DNA from: Candidatus Bathyarchaeota archaeon
GTDB lineage: Archaea > Thermoproteota > Bathyarchaeia > 40CM-2-53-6 > FEN-987
NCBI GenBank assembly: GCA_023247835.1
Contig: JAHFFU010000007.1
Span: 1-11,845, forward strand
Direction of reading: 5' to 3'
DNA: 11,845 bases
The translations under genes and the position numbers were made by a program. Position 1 is the first letter of the stretch. Every line of letters begins with the position of its first letter. This document shows, in pieces, positions 5,680 through 11,845 of this stretch. Under the pieces are notes generated by a model, which saw only the letters and a program-made list of their open reading frames with translations, did not search any database and was not told the origin of the DNA.

Positions 5680-6873
5680 TTGGATGCAAGGAAATTGGGT
5701 CGCGACGAAGCGAAGCTCAGCCGTGTGCGGGAAATGATGCGCCTCAAAGGCCTGGCCGCCTTGGTTTTGCGCCTGCCCGAGAACGTAACGTATCTGTCGG
5801 ATGCCTGGTGCGGGAGAGGCCTGACGTACTTAGTTTTCCCATTGGAAAAAGATCCGGTCCTCATCCACCCCTCAGGAGAGACCCTACCACCGACTTGGGT
5901 TTCTGATGTCAGATTGTACAAGTGGGAAACATTCGAACATCTTGGTAGCGCCCTCGAAGTGGGCTCAGAGAATGTGCTCAAAGCACTCTTGGACCTTGGG
6001 ATCAGCTCCGGCGTAATCGGAGTTGAGGAGGCATGGGAACTCATCCTCTCGTCCCCGCTAAGGTATGAGGTGAATGTGATCGGTGAAAAGACGATCAACG
6101 TACTCAAACAGAAACTATCCGCGTATGACTTGAGGGGCGCTTCTGAACTGCTCACCCAAGCACGCGCGATAAAGACTAAGCAAGAAGTGAAAGCTCTGAG
6201 AAAGACCAATCGTGCCGCACGCATCGGCTTGGAAACATTTGAACGAAACCTGAAGCCCGGCCTCTCTGAAATTGAGTTATCAACCAAGATTGAACATGAG
6301 ATAATCACGCAAGGTGTGATGAAGCGCCATGCCAACCGGATTGTGGCGTGTGCGTTTTTGGCATCGGGACCGTCCACCGCAGAGGCTTACAAGTACGTGG
6401 TCGGGAACACCCGACGCAAGATGAGGCGGGGCGACCTCGTAATGCTAGAACTTGACGTCATAGCCGACGGTTACAGTTCGGACACCACACGAACCTTCGT
6501 AGTCGGAAAACCTGACAAAAAACAGACGTCCCTACTTGAGGCGGTTCTCGATTCGGAGACCACTGCGATATCATCCATTAAGCCCGAGGTCCGCGCAGCG
6601 GAAATTGCTCGAATATCGATAGAGACCATCCGACGCCACGGCCTCCAGGCGTATTTAGTGCATCGACTGGGACACGGGATAGGGGTCGGGGTTCACGAAC
6701 CAATTCCGGCATTGCACGTAGAGTCAAGCGACGTATTGAAACCGGGAATGGTCCACAGTGTCGAACCAGGAATTTACGGTCAGAAGATTGGCGGAATCAG
6801 AATAGAGGACGATATCCTAGACACAGATAAGGGTGCGGAGTATCTGTCAGACTACCCTAGGCTACAAGAATAA
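5680..6873 (+). CDS. M24 family metallopeptidase (Xaa-Pro dipeptidase/aminopeptidase P type)
   Basis: A 397-residue two-domain protein: N-terminal creatinase-like domain (about 10-150) and C-terminal pita-bread catalytic domain (about 165-395). It should cleave Xaa-Pro dipeptides or N-terminal Xaa-Pro bonds in the cytosol. Metal-site residues recognised are Asp268 (GYSSDTTRTF), His332 (GHGIG), Glu362 (VEPGIYG) and Glu376 (GGIRIEDD), with the accessory His339 in VHEP. Aligning on Asp268 with the standard 11-residue spacing puts Glu257 where the first metal-ligand Asp normally sits; Asp259 is nearby. The start is TTG at 5680; no clear Shine-Dalgarno site precedes it, and a leaderless message is possible. 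The substrate is inferred from family only. Confidence 0.9.
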   Translation: MDARKLGRDEAKLSRVREMMRLKGLAALVLRLPENVTYLSDAWCGRGLTYLVFPLEKDPVLIHPSGETLPPTWVSDVRLYKWETFEHLGSALEVGSENVLKALLDLGISSGVIGVEEAWELILSSPLRYEVNVIGEKTINVLKQKLSAYDLRGASELLTQARAIKTKQEVKALRKTNRAARIGLETFERNLKPGLSEIELSTKIEHEIITQGVMKRHANRIVACAFLASGPSTAEAYKYVVGNTRRKMRRGDLVMLELDVIADGYSSDTTRTFVVGKPDKKQTSLLEAVLDSETTAISSIKPEVRAAEIARISIETIRRHGLQAYLVHRLGHGIGVGVHEPIPALHVESSDVLKPGMVHSVEPGIYGQKIGGIRIEDDILDTDKGAEYLSDYPRLQE

Positions 6874-6980
6874 GTCACGGCCTAAGTCCCTTCTCTGTCA
6901 ACTGGCCGACTTGAAGAAATTAGTGATAATTGTAACTGAGGGCACTATTGAAACCGAATGTGGCTTAGGTAGCGTGAAAA

Positions 6981-7781
6981 ATGATGAGCAAATTTGACAG
7001 GTTATTTGATGTTGCATTCGTTCGTCCCCCGTCAGACAGTTACATCAATTGTGTTTCTACGAACCCGAGCAAAAAAGAGATCGACGTACCCCTGGCGAAG
7101 GAACAACATCGCACGTATGTCTCAGTCCTGAAGGAATCAGGTGTTGAAGTAATCGAACTGCCGCCTTTGGAAGCACACCCAGATTCGGTCTTCATGCAAG
7201 ACCCCGCCCTATTGGGGTCGGGCCGGACGATAATAGGCCGGTTTGGAGAGGAGACTCGAAGAGGTGAAGCAAAAGCTTTCATCGACGCATTAGCAAGACA
7301 GCGAACGGTAGTTGGCGCCGTAAATATCGTGAAGGCGCCTGGGACTTTGGAAGGAGGCGACGTAGTGGTCACCGAAATGGGCATCTTTGTCGGCCAATCT
7401 GAACGAACTAACTTAGATGGCATTGAGCAGCTGAGCGGCTACCTGAACAATCAGCAAGTGACGCCTGTAAAAACGGACCTGCTGCATCTCCTATGCGGAT
7501 GCTCGTACCTGAGCAATGGGACGATGATCATAGCGCCTGACCAGGTGAACCCCGATTCGTTCCCGGGCTTCAGGTTCGTTAGAATACCTGACCATGAAGC
7601 CTATGCCGCGGACGCGCTCTACCTTGGGGAAGGCAATGTTCTCATACCTTTCGGTTTTCCGAGAACCATTGCCAAGCTGAAGGATGCGGATTATAAGCCG
7701 ATTGAAATCGAGGTCTCCGAGTTCTGGAAAGGTGACGGGGGCGTAACGTGCCTCAGCTCGCCAGTCTATGAACTGTTCTAG
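6981..7781 (+). CDS. Dimethylarginine dimethylaminohydrolase (DDAH)-like amidinohydrolase
   Basis: A 266-residue member of the guanidino-modifying (pentein) superfamily, close to the 255-residue length of bacterial DDAH. The catalytic set is present: Cys257 (GGVTCLS), His169 (LLHLLCG) and Glu124 (LEGGD). Substrate-binding candidates Asp68 and Asp74 (HPDSVFMQD) and Arg142 (SERTN) have the same spacing as in the Pseudomonas enzyme. It should hydrolyse a guanidinium group, either methylarginine to citrulline or arginine/agmatine-like substrates; the sequence does not decide. Two adjacent ATGs (6981, 6984) can start it. The ribosome-binding site is weak (AGGT/GTGA upstream). It lies 107 bases after the M24 gene in the same direction and converges on the nitroreductase gene. 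Confidence 0.9.
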   Translation: MMSKFDRLFDVAFVRPPSDSYINCVSTNPSKKEIDVPLAKEQHRTYVSVLKESGVEVIELPPLEAHPDSVFMQDPALLGSGRTIIGRFGEETRRGEAKAFIDALARQRTVVGAVNIVKAPGTLEGGDVVVTEMGIFVGQSERTNLDGIEQLSGYLNNQQVTPVKTDLLHLLCGCSYLSNGTMIIAPDQVNPDSFPGFRFVRIPDHEAYAADALYLGEGNVLIPFGFPRTIAKLKDADYKPIEIEVSEFWKGDGGVTCLSSPVYELF

Positions 7782-7810
7782 GTCCGAATACAACTGATGG
7801 CTGGAGTCCA

Positions 7811-8443
7811 TTACCAATGTTCGTAGTGGACCACTTCTTTGGGCGGCCTTCGGCCTCGCTTAAGCGACGGGGACTTTACATCTTCCGCTGAGTAGCCTAT
7901 CGATATAACGCCGACCGGGTGAAAGTGGTCCGGGATTCCGAGAAGCTGCTTCATTTGGTCGAGGCGAAAGACGCCTGTAAAAGCTGCTGCCAAACCTTGA
8001 TTGACAGCTGCCAAGAGGATCAACATGCAGGCGCATCCGATGTCGAAGTACCAGTAGGGGGTTGGCCATTCAATCTCCGTGCCATCTTCTTTCAACTTGT
8101 CAGGCTCCCGGTAGCGGTCATGATAGATCTTCTCGCTGACGCAGGCTACGATTAACGTTGGCGCTTCCGACACGAACCTATGAAAACGGCTAGCGTAGAA
8201 GTCGGTCTCGCCCTGAATCTCCCCGATCTTCTTCTTCAGCCCTTCTTCTGTCACTACTATGTAGGCCCACCCCTGGCTGAACCCGGCGCTTGGCGCGTGT
8301 AGCGCCAACTCAAGAATACTGCCGATGAGGTCCGCCGGAACAGGTTTACGTTGAAAGTTGCGAACCATCCTACGTTTTCGGACTGCGGTCTCAAATTCCA
8401 ATTTGGATCGGTCCCCTACTGCACACATTATGATTTGAACCAT
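7811..8443 (-). CDS. Nitroreductase-family FMN oxidoreductase
   Basis: A 210-residue flavoprotein of the NfsA/NfsB/FbiB-like superfamily. RKRRMVRNF (22-30) is the N-terminal FMN-phosphate-binding Arg cluster. HAPSAGFSQGWAYIVV (49-64) is the classical APSxxNxQPW-type segment with Gly-Phe-Ser in place of the usual Asn. VISIGY (179-184) and the basic tail with GRRP and an aromatic end (HYEHW) are also typical. It should transfer hydride from NAD(P)H or F420H2 to an unknown acceptor. The ATG at 8443 is about 22 bases below a TAATATTT box, with no Shine-Dalgarno site, so a leaderless message starting at the ATG is likely. An internal ATG at 8428 is an alternative. Confidence 0.92.
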   Translation of the reverse strand: MVQIIMCAVGDRSKLEFETAVRKRRMVRNFQRKPVPADLIGSILELALHAPSAGFSQGWAYIVVTEEGLKKKIGEIQGETDFYASRFHRFVSEAPTLIVACVSEKIYHDRYREPDKLKEDGTEIEWPTPYWYFDIGCACMLILLAAVNQGLAAAFTGVFRLDQMKQLLGIPDHFHPVGVISIGYSAEDVKSPSLKRGRRPPKEVVHYEHW

Positions 8444-8458
8444 TGCAAAAACGCAGAG

Positions 8459-8470
8459 GAAAATATTAGA
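8459..8470 (-). promoter_or_regulatory. TATA box for the nitroreductase gene (leaderless layout)
   Basis: The minus strand reads TCTAATATTTTC; the centre of TAATATTT is about 22 bases before the ATG at 8443. This spacing puts transcription start at or next to the start codon, matching the lack of a ribosome-binding site. Confidence 0.55.
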
Positions 8471-8479
8471 AAGGAGAGG

Positions 8480-8509
8480 GGAAGACGATTACCGTAGGTT
8501 GGGAACCTA
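8480..8509 (-). terminator. Hairpin and pyrimidine tract at the end of the cxxc gene
   Basis: TAGGTT (8495-8500), GGG, AACCTA (8504-8509) form a perfect 6-bp inverted repeat that overlaps the stop codon of the small zinc-ribbon gene. On the minus strand it is followed by a pyrimidine-rich run (TCTTCCCCTCTCC). It could end that transcript just before the nitroreductase promoter. Confidence 0.45.
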
Positions 8510-8650
8510 GTATCGTCTATGTTTCTGGTAACAGGACCTACAATAGACCGGTCGGCCTTGCGTTGGCTTGAACGGCACTTCAGTTTCAGCACCGCAGTCA
8601 GAACATGTAACTTTGTACATGGTTCGGCCGCCGTATCCTTCTTGACTCAT
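8507..8650 (-). CDS. Conserved double-CxxC zinc-ribbon protein (47 aa)
   Basis: A small gene read from the minus strand, ATG 8650 to TAG 8509-8507. The product contains MYKVTCSDCGAETEVPF (11-27) and GRPVYCRSCYQKHRRY (32-47). Cys16/Cys19 and Cys37/Cys40 form the zinc ribbon, and the VPF...GRPVYC spacing between the knuckles matches the widespread short CxxC...CxxC zinc-ribbon family of archaea and some bacteria (the kind modelled as cxxc_cxxc). The basic C-terminus suggests nucleic-acid or ribosome contact, but no role is established. The ATG at 8620 (Met11) is an alternative start. GGTG lies about 12 bases before the first ATG. Recognition of the motif makes a chance ORF unlikely. Confidence 0.88.
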   Translation of the reverse strand: MSQEGYGGRTMYKVTCSDCGAETEVPFKPTQGRPVYCRSCYQKHRRY

Positions 8651-8780
8651 AATCCACTTACACCACTTTACAGGTTAGTTACGCCCAAGATAATACTCAA
8701 AAGTAGAATCCGCAGCGTACCGAACCCTAGGAAGCACCCAAGCGTAATTAAAGCTATACCACTAGCCCTTATCGATGTTT

Positions 8781-8819
8781 AGCCGTGGCGAAATTTGCCT
8801 TTTTTCGCGGAAAACGGCT
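8781..8819. other. Two-part stem-loop in the non-coding gap
   Basis: AGCCGT (8781-8786) pairs with ACGGCT (8814-8819), and inside it GCGAAA (8788-8793) pairs with TTTCGC (8803-8808), leaving a nine-base loop and an asymmetric internal loop (G against GGAAA). Twelve paired bases in 39 could form a stable element on either strand, such as part of an RNA, a regulator site or a terminator. The T-run TTTTTT (8800-8805) overlaps the inner stem. Confidence 0.4.
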
Positions 8820-8928
8820 CTTTCCTGCTTCGGGAGACCCTCAAACAGGGCAATTTCCAAAGAAAACCGAGAAGATTACATCTCCCATCAACGTGTATGG
8901 CGTGTAGAATCATGGAAGCGGACTTGCG

Positions 8929-9015
8929 GTGGTGAACACTTTGAAAAGCAGTTATTGGTATTGGCGACGTGAAGGCAACCCAACTAAGGAGGAGAAGAAG
9001 GAACGGAAAAGCTAG
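8929..9015 (+). CDS. Possible 28-aa micro-ORF
   Basis: GTG at 8929 (a second GTG follows at once) opens 28 codons ending at TAG 9013-9015. The product has an aromatic SYWYWRREG centre (9-17) and a highly charged KEEKKERK end. GCGGA lies six bases before the GTG. It runs in the same direction as the OB-fold gene, 69 bases before it. The composition looks protein-like, but the length is within chance expectation and no family is recognised. Confidence 0.25.
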   Translation: MVNTLKSSYWYWRREGNPTKEEKKERKS

Positions 9016-9084
9016 GGCGGAAGGTTGCTGGCCCACTCAAAGTGGTTCCCAATTCGCATCTCCATCTCCTGGAGGCTGCGTGAA

Positions 9085-9336
9085 ATGAGAATTGAGGATA
9101 TCCGCAACGGAATGAGGAATATCCACATCGAGGGCAAGATCCATGACATGAACCAATTCATGCTCGTTCTTGAGGATGAAACAGGCCGCACGTTTGTCAG
9201 GTACAATTATCGGAACTTGGCAAAGCCTGTTCAGAAAGGCGACTATGTTAAGGTGGACAATGGGGTGGCTGTCAGCTATTCCGGAATCCTGCAACTGAAA
9301 TTGCCGCGCAACGGCTCGATCACACCGTCTCAGTGA
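9085..9336 (+). CDS. Single OB-fold nucleic-acid-binding protein (RPA/SSB-like)
   Basis: An 83-residue protein with one OB fold of the archaeal RPA/SOSS-B type. IRNGMRNIHIEGKI (6-19) is the first strand pair, LEDETGRTFVRYNYRN (29-44) the central strands with the typical DETG turn, and VQKGDYVKVDNGVAVSYSG (49-67) the later strands, followed by LQLKL (69-73). It probably binds single-stranded DNA or RNA. The frame is open to 9025, but ATG 9085 is chosen because GGAGG (9071-9075) lies nine bases before it and MRIEDI fits the family start. The protein is too short for a full RPA large subunit and has no zinc finger or acidic tail, so it may act with partners. Confidence 0.87.
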   Translation: MRIEDIRNGMRNIHIEGKIHDMNQFMLVLEDETGRTFVRYNYRNLAKPVQKGDYVKVDNGVAVSYSGILQLKLPRNGSITPSQ

Positions 9337-9390
9337 TAACTAGACCCGACTGCTAATCAAGGTCGGCTGGATAAGCGGATAGGGTTCGTC

Positions 9391-10302
9391 ATGACAGCAG
9401 CATCCCGAATATTTAGGCTAAGCCGCGCTCAGTTCTTGCCAGTCATTCTTTCCCCCGTTCTGGTTGGGACTTCACTTGCATGGTGGACCAACCGGATATT
9501 GAGTCCCTACCTATTCGGTCTAGTCGTGTTGGGCAGCATTTTATTTCACCTCGCTGCGAACACGATCGACGATGTCTACGATTTTGAGAGCGGCGTGGAT
9601 GTTGTGTCAAATAATATGTTTCCGCCGGATTTTGGAGGCTGGAAGGTCCTGCCGCGGGGATTGATGACCTTTGACAAAGCGAAGTTGACTGCCTATCTAT
9701 TTTTCATGCTCACAATAATTGTGGGGCTTTACTTGACCCTCGTAACAGGTCCGATTGTACTATTGCTTGGTGCTATTGGGTTCTTCTTTGCATACTTCCA
9801 TGTCGCGCCGCCTCTAAGGCTGGGGTATCGCGGACTCGGGCTGAGTGAACTTGGAATCTTCCTGTCGTTTGGCATTCTTCCTGTAGTGGGAAGCTTCTAT
9901 GTACAGTCCGGCTACGTTTCGCCCTTGTCAGCGCTAATGGGTTTGCCACTGGGATTCCTGACAACCACGGTGCTCATCAACCATGACCAAATTTTCTTTG
10001 ACTCTTACCAAAAGAGTGGCAAGAGAAGTTTCACGGTTACTGTGGGACGCAGGGTAGCCTTTGCAGCTGCTTTCGCCCTAACTCTGGCATCGTATTTGAT
10101 TGTCTTAGGCGCAGTGGTGTGGAGGCTTCTTCCTGCATTTGCGGGCTTGGTTCTGCTTACACTCCCCCTCTACTTTATCCAGATACGATCATACCGCACC
10201 TCCGCTCGGTCTCCTTTGCACTACGTGAAACTAACACAGACGACCTTCGCATTGTCCGTAATCTTCGGCCTGCTGCTCACAGTTGGCCTCATCCTTGGTT
10301 AG
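9391..10302 (+). CDS. UbiA-family prenyltransferase, MenA-like
   Basis: A 303-residue integral membrane enzyme with about eight or nine hydrophobic helices, expected to attach an isoprenoid chain to an acceptor. The first Asp-rich motif is in ANTIDDVYDFESGVD (56-70), laid out like the MenA NLANDYxDxxxGxD block, but with Asp60 where Asn is usual. The second is INHDQIFFDSYQKSGKR (196-212), matching the NxxRDxxxDxxxGKR segment. The overall pattern is closer to 1,4-dihydroxy-2-naphthoate polyprenyltransferase (quinone synthesis) than to the archaeal lipid enzyme DGGGP synthase, but no menaquinone genes are next to it. Start ATG 9391 has AGGG about eight bases upstream. Its stop overlaps the convergent CPBP gene by four bases. 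Confidence 0.88.
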   Translation: MTAASRIFRLSRAQFLPVILSPVLVGTSLAWWTNRILSPYLFGLVVLGSILFHLAANTIDDVYDFESGVDVVSNNMFPPDFGGWKVLPRGLMTFDKAKLTAYLFFMLTIIVGLYLTLVTGPIVLLLGAIGFFFAYFHVAPPLRLGYRGLGLSELGIFLSFGILPVVGSFYVQSGYVSPLSALMGLPLGFLTTTVLINHDQIFFDSYQKSGKRSFTVTVGRRVAFAAAFALTLASYLIVLGAVVWRLLPAFAGLVLLTLPLYFIQIRSYRTSARSPLHYVKLTQTTFALSVIFGLLLTVGLILG

Positions 10303-10910
10303 GTTAATGGAGCAATTACGAAGATTAGCAGATCGAACAGGACATGTGATAAGATAACCGGCAGCAGTTGCCGAGTCACTTTGTAGATGTATCCCCACAC
10401 AAGGCCTCCAATAAATGCGGTTAGAATTAGGGGTAGGTTCAGCGTAGGAAGATGAACCAAAGCGTAAGCGCTAGTAGCGGTTAGGAGTCCGAATCTAGGG
10501 CCAAATTTTTCTGAGAATCTACGTTGGATTAAGCCACGCCAGTAGATTTCCTCGCCTGGCCCGATTGGAAAGACCAATGCTAATGCGATCAGGTAGCTGG
10601 ATGAAGTTCGGAGCTCGTAGACTCGCCTGACGGCTTCGCCGAATAAAGGATTTGACTTGGTCACTTGGAACCCGGCGTAAAATAGCAAGTACAGTAAGGT
10701 CGCGCTCACCACACCGAAAAGCACCATCTTGGTGTCGATGCGAACTGAGGCCTTACCGCGATTAATCATGAGGGCAACGATTAGGAGGATTAGTGTGGAG
10801 GAACTCAGCATTATCCAGAAGTCGAGCGGTCGGATCAGAAATACGAGTACCCACAAGCCCGCCGCCATAAGAAGTGAGAGAGCGGCTAGCCTGAAAGGAG
10901 TGGCGTGCAA
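10299..10910 (-). CDS. CPBP (CAAX/Abi) family intramembrane glutamic protease
   Basis: A 203-residue multi-pass membrane protein. The three conserved motifs are complete: Glu120-Glu121 and Arg125 (GEEIYWRG), His153 (ALVHLP), and His189 with Asp193 (LSHVLFD). This supports an active protease of the Rce1/MmRce1 superfamily. Hydrophobic segments lie at about 7-25, 31-50, 62-81, 106-117, 141-153, 160-175 and 182-200. Substrates of archaeal members are largely unknown. The start is TTG at 10910 with GAGG eight bases before it; ATG at 10868 (Met15) is an alternative. Its end overlaps the UbiA-type gene by four bases, and the partial LLM gene on the same strand ends 44 bases upstream of its start. 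Confidence 0.9.
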   Translation of the reverse strand: MHATPFRLAALSLLMAAGLWVLVFLIRPLDFWIMLSSSTLILLIVALMINRGKASVRIDTKMVLFGVVSATLLYLLFYAGFQVTKSNPLFGEAVRRVYELRTSSSYLIALALVFPIGPGEEIYWRGLIQRRFSEKFGPRFGLLTATSAYALVHLPTLNLPLILTAFIGGLVWGYIYKVTRQLLPVILSHVLFDLLIFVIAPLT

Positions 10911-10954
10911 GGCTTCGCCTCAAACGCAAGGTGCAATGCTTGATTCATCGTGTC

Positions 10955-11845
10955 TTAATTCGGTGCAAACGCTTGAATCGCTGCGTCAATATCTCCGATG
11001 GGCATGATTATGGGGAGTTCAACTCCGGCTTTCCTATAATTCCTTAACCGCTCAACGCAGTGATCTGCATTTCCAGTCAGAGTTAGAGCATCGACTACAG
11101 CGTCCGGCATGACTTTGGCTGCGGCGGCAAGGTCTCTCTTGCGCCAAGCCTCCTTTATGGGTTCGAGATCTTTCTCCTTTACGCCGTAAGGTTCGAATAT
11201 CTCCGGCCTGAGAACCTCAGCCACTTGGTATAGCAGAAAATAGTATGATTTCATTAGATTGCGAGCCTTCCCAATATCGTCGGAAACAGTTGAGAGAATG
11301 TAAGAGGCAACGTCCACCTTTCTGCCTCCCTGTTCCCCTTGCTTGACAAACTGCGCGTTCTGTGCAGTGATCTCGGGCGTCATGAGAGCAGGGGAGATGA
11401 TTACCCCATCAACGAATTTAGGCGCCATTCTCAGCAATTGTGGCCCGAAAGCTGCTAGGTACGTTGGAAATTTACCTGATGGCTTTGCTTCCAACTTAAT
11501 CTCAACGACTTTGAAGAATTCTCCGTCAAGTGAAACCGCATCACCATTAAGGAGCCCATTCGTAATGGTTAGGAATTCCTTGATCCTCTTGAGAGGCTTC
11601 GTTTGCTGAACAGGAAACACCTTCACGCCCAGCTTCGGTAACCACGGAAAACCGCCCAGGCCAACGCCCATGATCGCTCTCCCCCCCGACATGTCATTCA
11701 AGGCCAGAAAGGTCGTAGCCACCAGCAGGGGATGACGAGTTACGACACTTACACAGCCAGAGCCCAGCTTGATCTTTTCCGTTGCTGACATCGCGCTTGA
11801 AAGAAGTGAGACGGCGTCTTTGATGAAGGGGTTCTCATGAACCCA
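10955..11845 (-). CDS. LLM-class flavin/F420-dependent oxidoreductase, 5' end outside window
   Basis: The luciferase-like (beta/alpha)8 domain is read for 296 visible codons and is open to the right edge of the window. An internal ATG at 11791 is not the start: the 18 codons before it (WVHENPFIKDAVSLLSSA) continue the family's usual loop and helix ahead of TEKIKLGSGCV. Typical features are LGSGC (27-31), RHPLLVATTFLALNDMSGGRAIMG-type core (about 37-60) and PTYLAAFGP with DGVIISP. The C-terminus includes the LTGNADHCVERLRNYRKAGVE substrate-side helix. Family members use F420 (Mer-type, Adf) or FMN; the cofactor here is probably F420 given the archaeal setting, but that is inference. The N-terminal 30-50 residues are missing. 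Confidence 0.9.
   Translation of the reverse strand, partial: WVHENPFIKDAVSLLSSAMSATEKIKLGSGCVSVVTRHPLLVATTFLALNDMSGGRAIMGVGLGGFPWLPKLGVKVFPVQQTKPLKRIKEFLTITNGLLNGDAVSLDGEFFKVVEIKLEAKPSGKFPTYLAAFGPQLLRMAPKFVDGVIISPALMTPEITAQNAQFVKQGEQGGRKVDVASYILSTVSDDIGKARNLMKSYYFLLYQVAEVLRPEIFEPYGVKEKDLEPIKEAWRKRDLAAAAKVMPDAVVDALTLTGNADHCVERLRNYRKAGVELPIIMPIGDIDAAIQAFAPN

Larger units (their letters stand above)
8651..9084. other. 434-base stretch with no confident gene
   Basis: This is the longest gap in the window, lying between the start of the minus-strand zinc-ribbon gene and the OB-fold gene. It should hold both promoters. It also contains a two-part stem-loop at 8781-8819, a small hairpin CCCT-CAAAC-AGGG (8838-8850), and a 28-codon plus-strand ORF at 8929-9015. 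No tRNA, C/D-box or other known RNA signature was recognised. Longer open frames here on either strand have no recognisable motif. Confidence 0.6.

Noticed and set aside
6911..6997. A 28-codon plus-strand ORF (TTG 6911 to TGA 6997) overlapping the DDAH start
   Set aside because: No ribosome-binding site, the same open frame continues upstream without a start, and it overlaps a well-supported gene. It is likely chance.
8779..9036. Minus-strand open frame with a hydrophobic leucine-rich start
   Set aside because: It is antisense to the charged Lys/Glu-rich micro-ORF, which explains the leucine run, and has no motif or ribosome-binding site.
9025..9084. N-terminal extension of the OB-fold gene
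   Set aside because: The extension has no family similarity, and GGAGG (9071-9075) points to the ATG at 9085.
11150..11200. GGTTCGA motifs resembling a tRNA T-arm
   Set aside because: They lie inside the LLM oxidoreductase coding frame, with no acceptor or anticodon stems around them.

Overview
This window looks archaeal. It carries a eukaryote-type ribosomal protein eL40 (L40e), a family-4 iron-sulfur uracil-DNA glycosylase, an F420/luciferase-type oxidoreductase and a small RPA-like OB-fold protein. TATA-like boxes lie about 22-28 bases before several starts, and TTG/GTG starts are frequent, with a few textbook Shine-Dalgarno sites (GGAGGTGA at 1498). The mixture suggests an uncultured TACK-type archaeon (Bathyarchaeia or Nitrososphaeria relative). 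That placement is inference from gene content, not a phylogenetic result. No phage, plasmid, IS, CRISPR, rRNA or tRNA signal was recognised.

Layout. 1-234: leader with alternating CCACCC/GGGTGG blocks. 235-1816 (+): a DUF59-Mrp Fe-S carrier ATPase followed by a free-standing DUF59 protein, then a hairpin/T-tract terminator. 1912-2760: divergent L40e (-) and uracil-DNA glycosylase (+) around a shared TATATA region. 2763-4550 (-): aldo/keto reductase, a membrane protein with a degenerate site-2-protease motif, and a small zinc-ribbon gene of 51 codons. 4720-5625 (-): an AbiEii-like nucleotidyltransferase, divergent from 5680-6873 (+), an M24 peptidase of the Xaa-Pro dipeptidase type. 6981-7781 (+): a DDAH-like amidinohydrolase, convergent with 7811-8443 (-), a nitroreductase. 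8507-8650 (-): a second small double-CxxC zinc-ribbon gene. 8651-9084: a 434-base stretch without a confident gene but with hairpins and a 28-codon ORF. 9085-9336 (+): OB-fold protein. 9391-10302 (+): UbiA/MenA-like prenyltransferase, overlapping tail-to-tail by four bases with 10299-10910 (-), a CPBP membrane protease. 10955-11845 (-): an LLM-family oxidoreductase whose 5' end runs off the right edge.

Most genes are chromosomal housekeeping or redox functions and do not form one pathway. The clearest functional cluster is Mrp plus DUF59 (Fe-S assembly and transfer), with an Fe-S client (the glycosylase) nearby. The items most worth a second look are the two small zinc-ribbon genes, the M50-like membrane protein whose HExxH has become HGLAH, the Glu-for-Asp change in the M24 metal site, the hairpin-rich 434-base gap, and a 14-bp tandem duplication that has rewritten the C-terminus of Mrp. 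No defence system or other clearly new multi-gene system was found.
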